From positions 1 through 15,310 of the forward strand of contig JAGDCE010000282.1 in NCBI GenBank assembly GCA_017958705.1: DNA of 15,310 bases. Reading direction: 5' to 3'. Shown piece by piece: positions 13,815 through 15,310 of the stretch. The translations under genes and the position numbers were made by a program. Position 1 is the stretch's first letter. Each line of letters opens with the position of its first letter. The notes below the pieces were generated by a model. That model worked only from the letters and a program-made list of their open reading frames with translations. It was not told where the DNA came from and searched no databases. The stretch comes from Clostridia bacterium. Its GTDB lineage: Bacteria; Bacillota; Clostridia; Oscillospirales; CAG-272.

Positions 13815-14813
13815 GTGGCAAGTAAATACAAGCCTTCATACCGCAGGCAGAAAACGGTGCTCACAGCCTCTACAAAGGCTGTCATCGTTATGCTTGCGGT
13901 CCTTGTCGTCACGCTCGCGGTGTTCCTTATCAAATCGGTGATGTCGCAGGCGCTTAAGCCCGACATCGTCTACCCGCCCGAATCGTCCGACACGGACGAG
14001 ACGCCGGCGCGGACGGACACGGAAGCCTCCACGGATGAAGCCGAGACGGCGATGCCCGTGCGTACCGTCGAGGATTCGAGGTTCGATACGAAAGAAGGCG
14101 CGCTCGTGCTCGTCAACCGCGACAACGCCTATACGCTCCCGTCTGATGCGGAGCTGCTCACACTGTACGACGAGAGGCACGAGAATTTCACGCTCGACAA
14201 TATCTCCGTCAAGCTCTGCGCGCCGGCGTACGACGCGCTGTGCCGTATGACGGACGCCTACGCCGACCGCTCCGGTTACTGCCCGCTGATGCTGATCTCC
14301 GGCTACCGCGACGGCGCGGAGCAGACGAAATACTACGAGGAATACGTGATAAACGAATCGGACAAGGCGTACGTTGAGCTGCCCGGCTTCTCGGATCATC
14401 ACACGGGGCTTGCGTTCGACGTGCGGCTCTACGACAAGGACGGAGCGTCCTACAGCTACGGCAGATACGCGACGGAAAAGGCGAAATGGCTCGTTGAGAA
14501 CTACAAATACTACGGTTTTGTGATCAGATATCCGGCGAACAAGGAGTCGTACACCGGCATTTCGGGTGAATCGAACCATTTCAGATACGTCGGTCTGCCC
14601 CATTCCGTGTATATGACGGACAAGGGCGTGTGCCTTGAAGAATATCTTCAGATCCTGCGCCGCCATCCGTACGATGATCCGCTTAAGATCGAGGTCGAAC
14701 ATGACGAATATCTCGTGTGGTACTGCCAGGGCGACGTGATCGTCCCGCGCGACGGCGACTACGAGGTCTCGGGCGACAACGTCGGCGGCTTCGTCGTATC
14801 TGTCAGAAAATAG
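13815..14813 (+). CDS. D-alanyl-D-alanine carboxypeptidase, VanY/M15B type, membrane-anchored
   Basis: This 332-residue zinc peptidase probably trims the terminal D-Ala from peptidoglycan stem peptides outside the cell. A basic N-terminus precedes one membrane span (about 22-39), then a T/D/E-rich linker (about 55-80). The M15 domain follows: SGYRDGAEQ (162-170), the SxHxxGxAxD motif SDHHTGLAFD (193-202) with zinc ligands His195 and Asp202, and ESNHFRYVG (252-260) with catalytic Glu252 and zinc ligand His255. The usual ExWH is ExNH here. About 60 residues beyond the core (270-332) form a beta-rich tail I do not recognise. It starts at GTG 13815 behind a near-perfect ribosome binding site, 50 nt after murA, with which it is likely cotranscribed. 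With no other van genes in the window, it is more likely a housekeeping wall enzyme than a glycopeptide-resistance gene. Confidence 0.9.
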   Translation: MASKYKPSYRRQKTVLTASTKAVIVMLAVLVVTLAVFLIKSVMSQALKPDIVYPPESSDTDETPARTDTEASTDEAETAMPVRTVEDSRFDTKEGALVLVNRDNAYTLPSDAELLTLYDERHENFTLDNISVKLCAPAYDALCRMTDAYADRSGYCPLMLISGYRDGAEQTKYYEEYVINESDKAYVELPGFSDHHTGLAFDVRLYDKDGASYSYGRYATEKAKWLVENYKYYGFVIRYPANKESYTGISGESNHFRYVGLPHSVYMTDKGVCLEEYLQILRRHPYDDPLKIEVEHDEYLVWYCQGDVIVPRDGDYEVSGDNVGGFVVSVRK

Positions 14814-14815
14814 CT

Positions 14816-14841
14816 AAAATGCCGTGAAAAACGGCATTTTT
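14816..14841 (+). terminator. Intrinsic terminator after the VanY-like gene
   Basis: AAAATGCCGT (14816-14825) pairs with ACGGCATTTT (14831-14840) around a GAAAA loop, and T continues at 14841. It begins 3 nt after the stop codon and ends the murA unit. The flanking A and T runs could also let it work on the other strand. Confidence 0.88.
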
Positions 14842-14929
14842 AAATATTTTATAAAAAATCGGATCCGGTAACGTGACCTTTCCGGATTTTTCGGTAGATA
14901 TAGTATGAAAACCACTGCAGGGAGTTTTT

Positions 14930-15310
14930 ATGAGAGACGAAGAGATCATAAAGCTGTATTTTGACCGTGACGGCGACGCTGTCGCCCGGACGCAGGAGAA
15001 ATACGGCGCGTATCTTTATACCGTGTCATACGATCTCATCCGAAACGAACAGGACGCCGAGGAATGCGTGAACGACGCGTATTCCGCGGCATGGAACAGC
15101 ATGCCCCCGAACAGCCCGGCTGTGCTTCGCACATACCTGTGCAAGCTTGTACGCAATATCACGATAAAGCGCATCAGGGAGCAGAACGCAAAAAAGCGCG
15201 GCGGCGGTCAGGTAATACTCGCGCTCGACGAGCTTGAGGAATCAGTCCCCGGGCAAAGCGAGGACACAGAGTACGCCGAGGCGCTTTCCCGTTCGGTCAG
15301 AGATTTCGTG
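14930..15310 (+). CDS. ECF-type RNA polymerase sigma factor, 3' end outside the window
   Basis: The first 127 residues are present and the frame runs off the window edge. The opening EEIIKLYFDRDGDAVARTQEKYG, split by a short loop, and the sigma region 2 core NEQDAEECVNDAYSAAWN (39-56) match a well-known Firmicutes ECF group. LRTYLCKLVRNITIKRIRE (67-85) follows as region 2.3-2.4, and the linker holds the group's typical LDELEE (97-102). Region 4 lies beyond the edge. ATG 14930 has AGGGAG (14919-14924) 5 nt upstream. It belongs to a different group from the sigma factor at 6155. In relatives, a membrane protein gene usually follows as anti-sigma; that cannot be checked here. Confidence 0.9.
   Translation, partial: MRDEEIIKLYFDRDGDAVARTQEKYGAYLYTVSYDLIRNEQDAEECVNDAYSAAWNSMPPNSPAVLRTYLCKLVRNITIKRIREQNAKKRGGGQVILALDELEESVPGQSEDTEYAEALSRSVRDFV

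Noticed and set aside
12454..13839. A 461-residue minus-strand open frame opposite murA
   Set aside because: murA is unmistakable, and the antisense product is an Ala/Arg-rich shadow of its codons that would cross two gene boundaries.
13815..14813. Glycopeptide-resistance vanY
   Set aside because: There is no vanRS, vanHAX or similar gene nearby, and the murA neighbour fits an ordinary cell-wall role.

Overview
The window looks like chromosomal DNA of a fairly GC-rich member of the Bacillota, most likely an uncultured anaerobic Clostridia of gut or rumen type. The signs are strong AGGAGG-like ribosome binding sites, sigma-A-type promoters, a lipobox lipoprotein, a VanY-type carboxypeptidase with a T/D/E-rich wall-spanning linker, and two ECF sigma factors of Firmicutes style. 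This placement is an inference from gene families and signals; there is no rRNA or marker set here to prove it. I see no tRNA, rRNA, CRISPR array, insertion sequence or prophage gene.

Layout. (1) 81-6019, plus strand: four closely spaced genes (gaps of 14, 19 and 23 nt) that look like one operon. They encode a membrane-anchored nucleotide-sugar 4,6-dehydratase (FlaA1/CapD/PglF family), a cytoplasmic GHL6-type putative glycoside hydrolase, a GH43-type surface lipoprotein and a PlsC-type acyltransferase. A strong hairpin follows at 6028-6052. (2) 6155-9560, plus strand: an ECF sigma factor overlapping by 11 nt a 952-residue single-pass membrane protein, a likely anti-sigma/sensor with a very large unrecognised outer domain. 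A bidirectional terminator (9565-9595) closes this unit. (3) 9608-12182, minus strand: an ABC exporter (fused membrane and ATPase domains) and an overlapping cytoplasmic SGNH hydrolase, read from a good promoter at 12215-12243. (4) 12183-12471: an AT-rich divergent intergenic region with that promoter, an extended -10 promoter for murA, a 12-bp dyad over the murA -35 region, and a T-rich murA leader. (5) 12472-14813, plus strand: murA and a VanY-like D,D-carboxypeptidase, then an intrinsic terminator at 14816-14841. (6) 14930-15310: the start of a second, different ECF sigma factor, cut by the window edge.

How it fits together: nearly everything concerns the cell envelope. MurA makes the first committed peptidoglycan precursor, the VanY-like enzyme trims stem peptides, the dehydratase supplies a modified sugar for glycans, PlsC acts in phospholipid synthesis, and the GH43 lipoprotein acts on glycans outside the cell. 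The sigma/membrane-protein pair is a plausible envelope or surface signal transducer. The least explained part is the roughly 810-residue outer region of the 952-residue protein, which seems to contain diverged internal repeats. It is the best candidate here for something undescribed.
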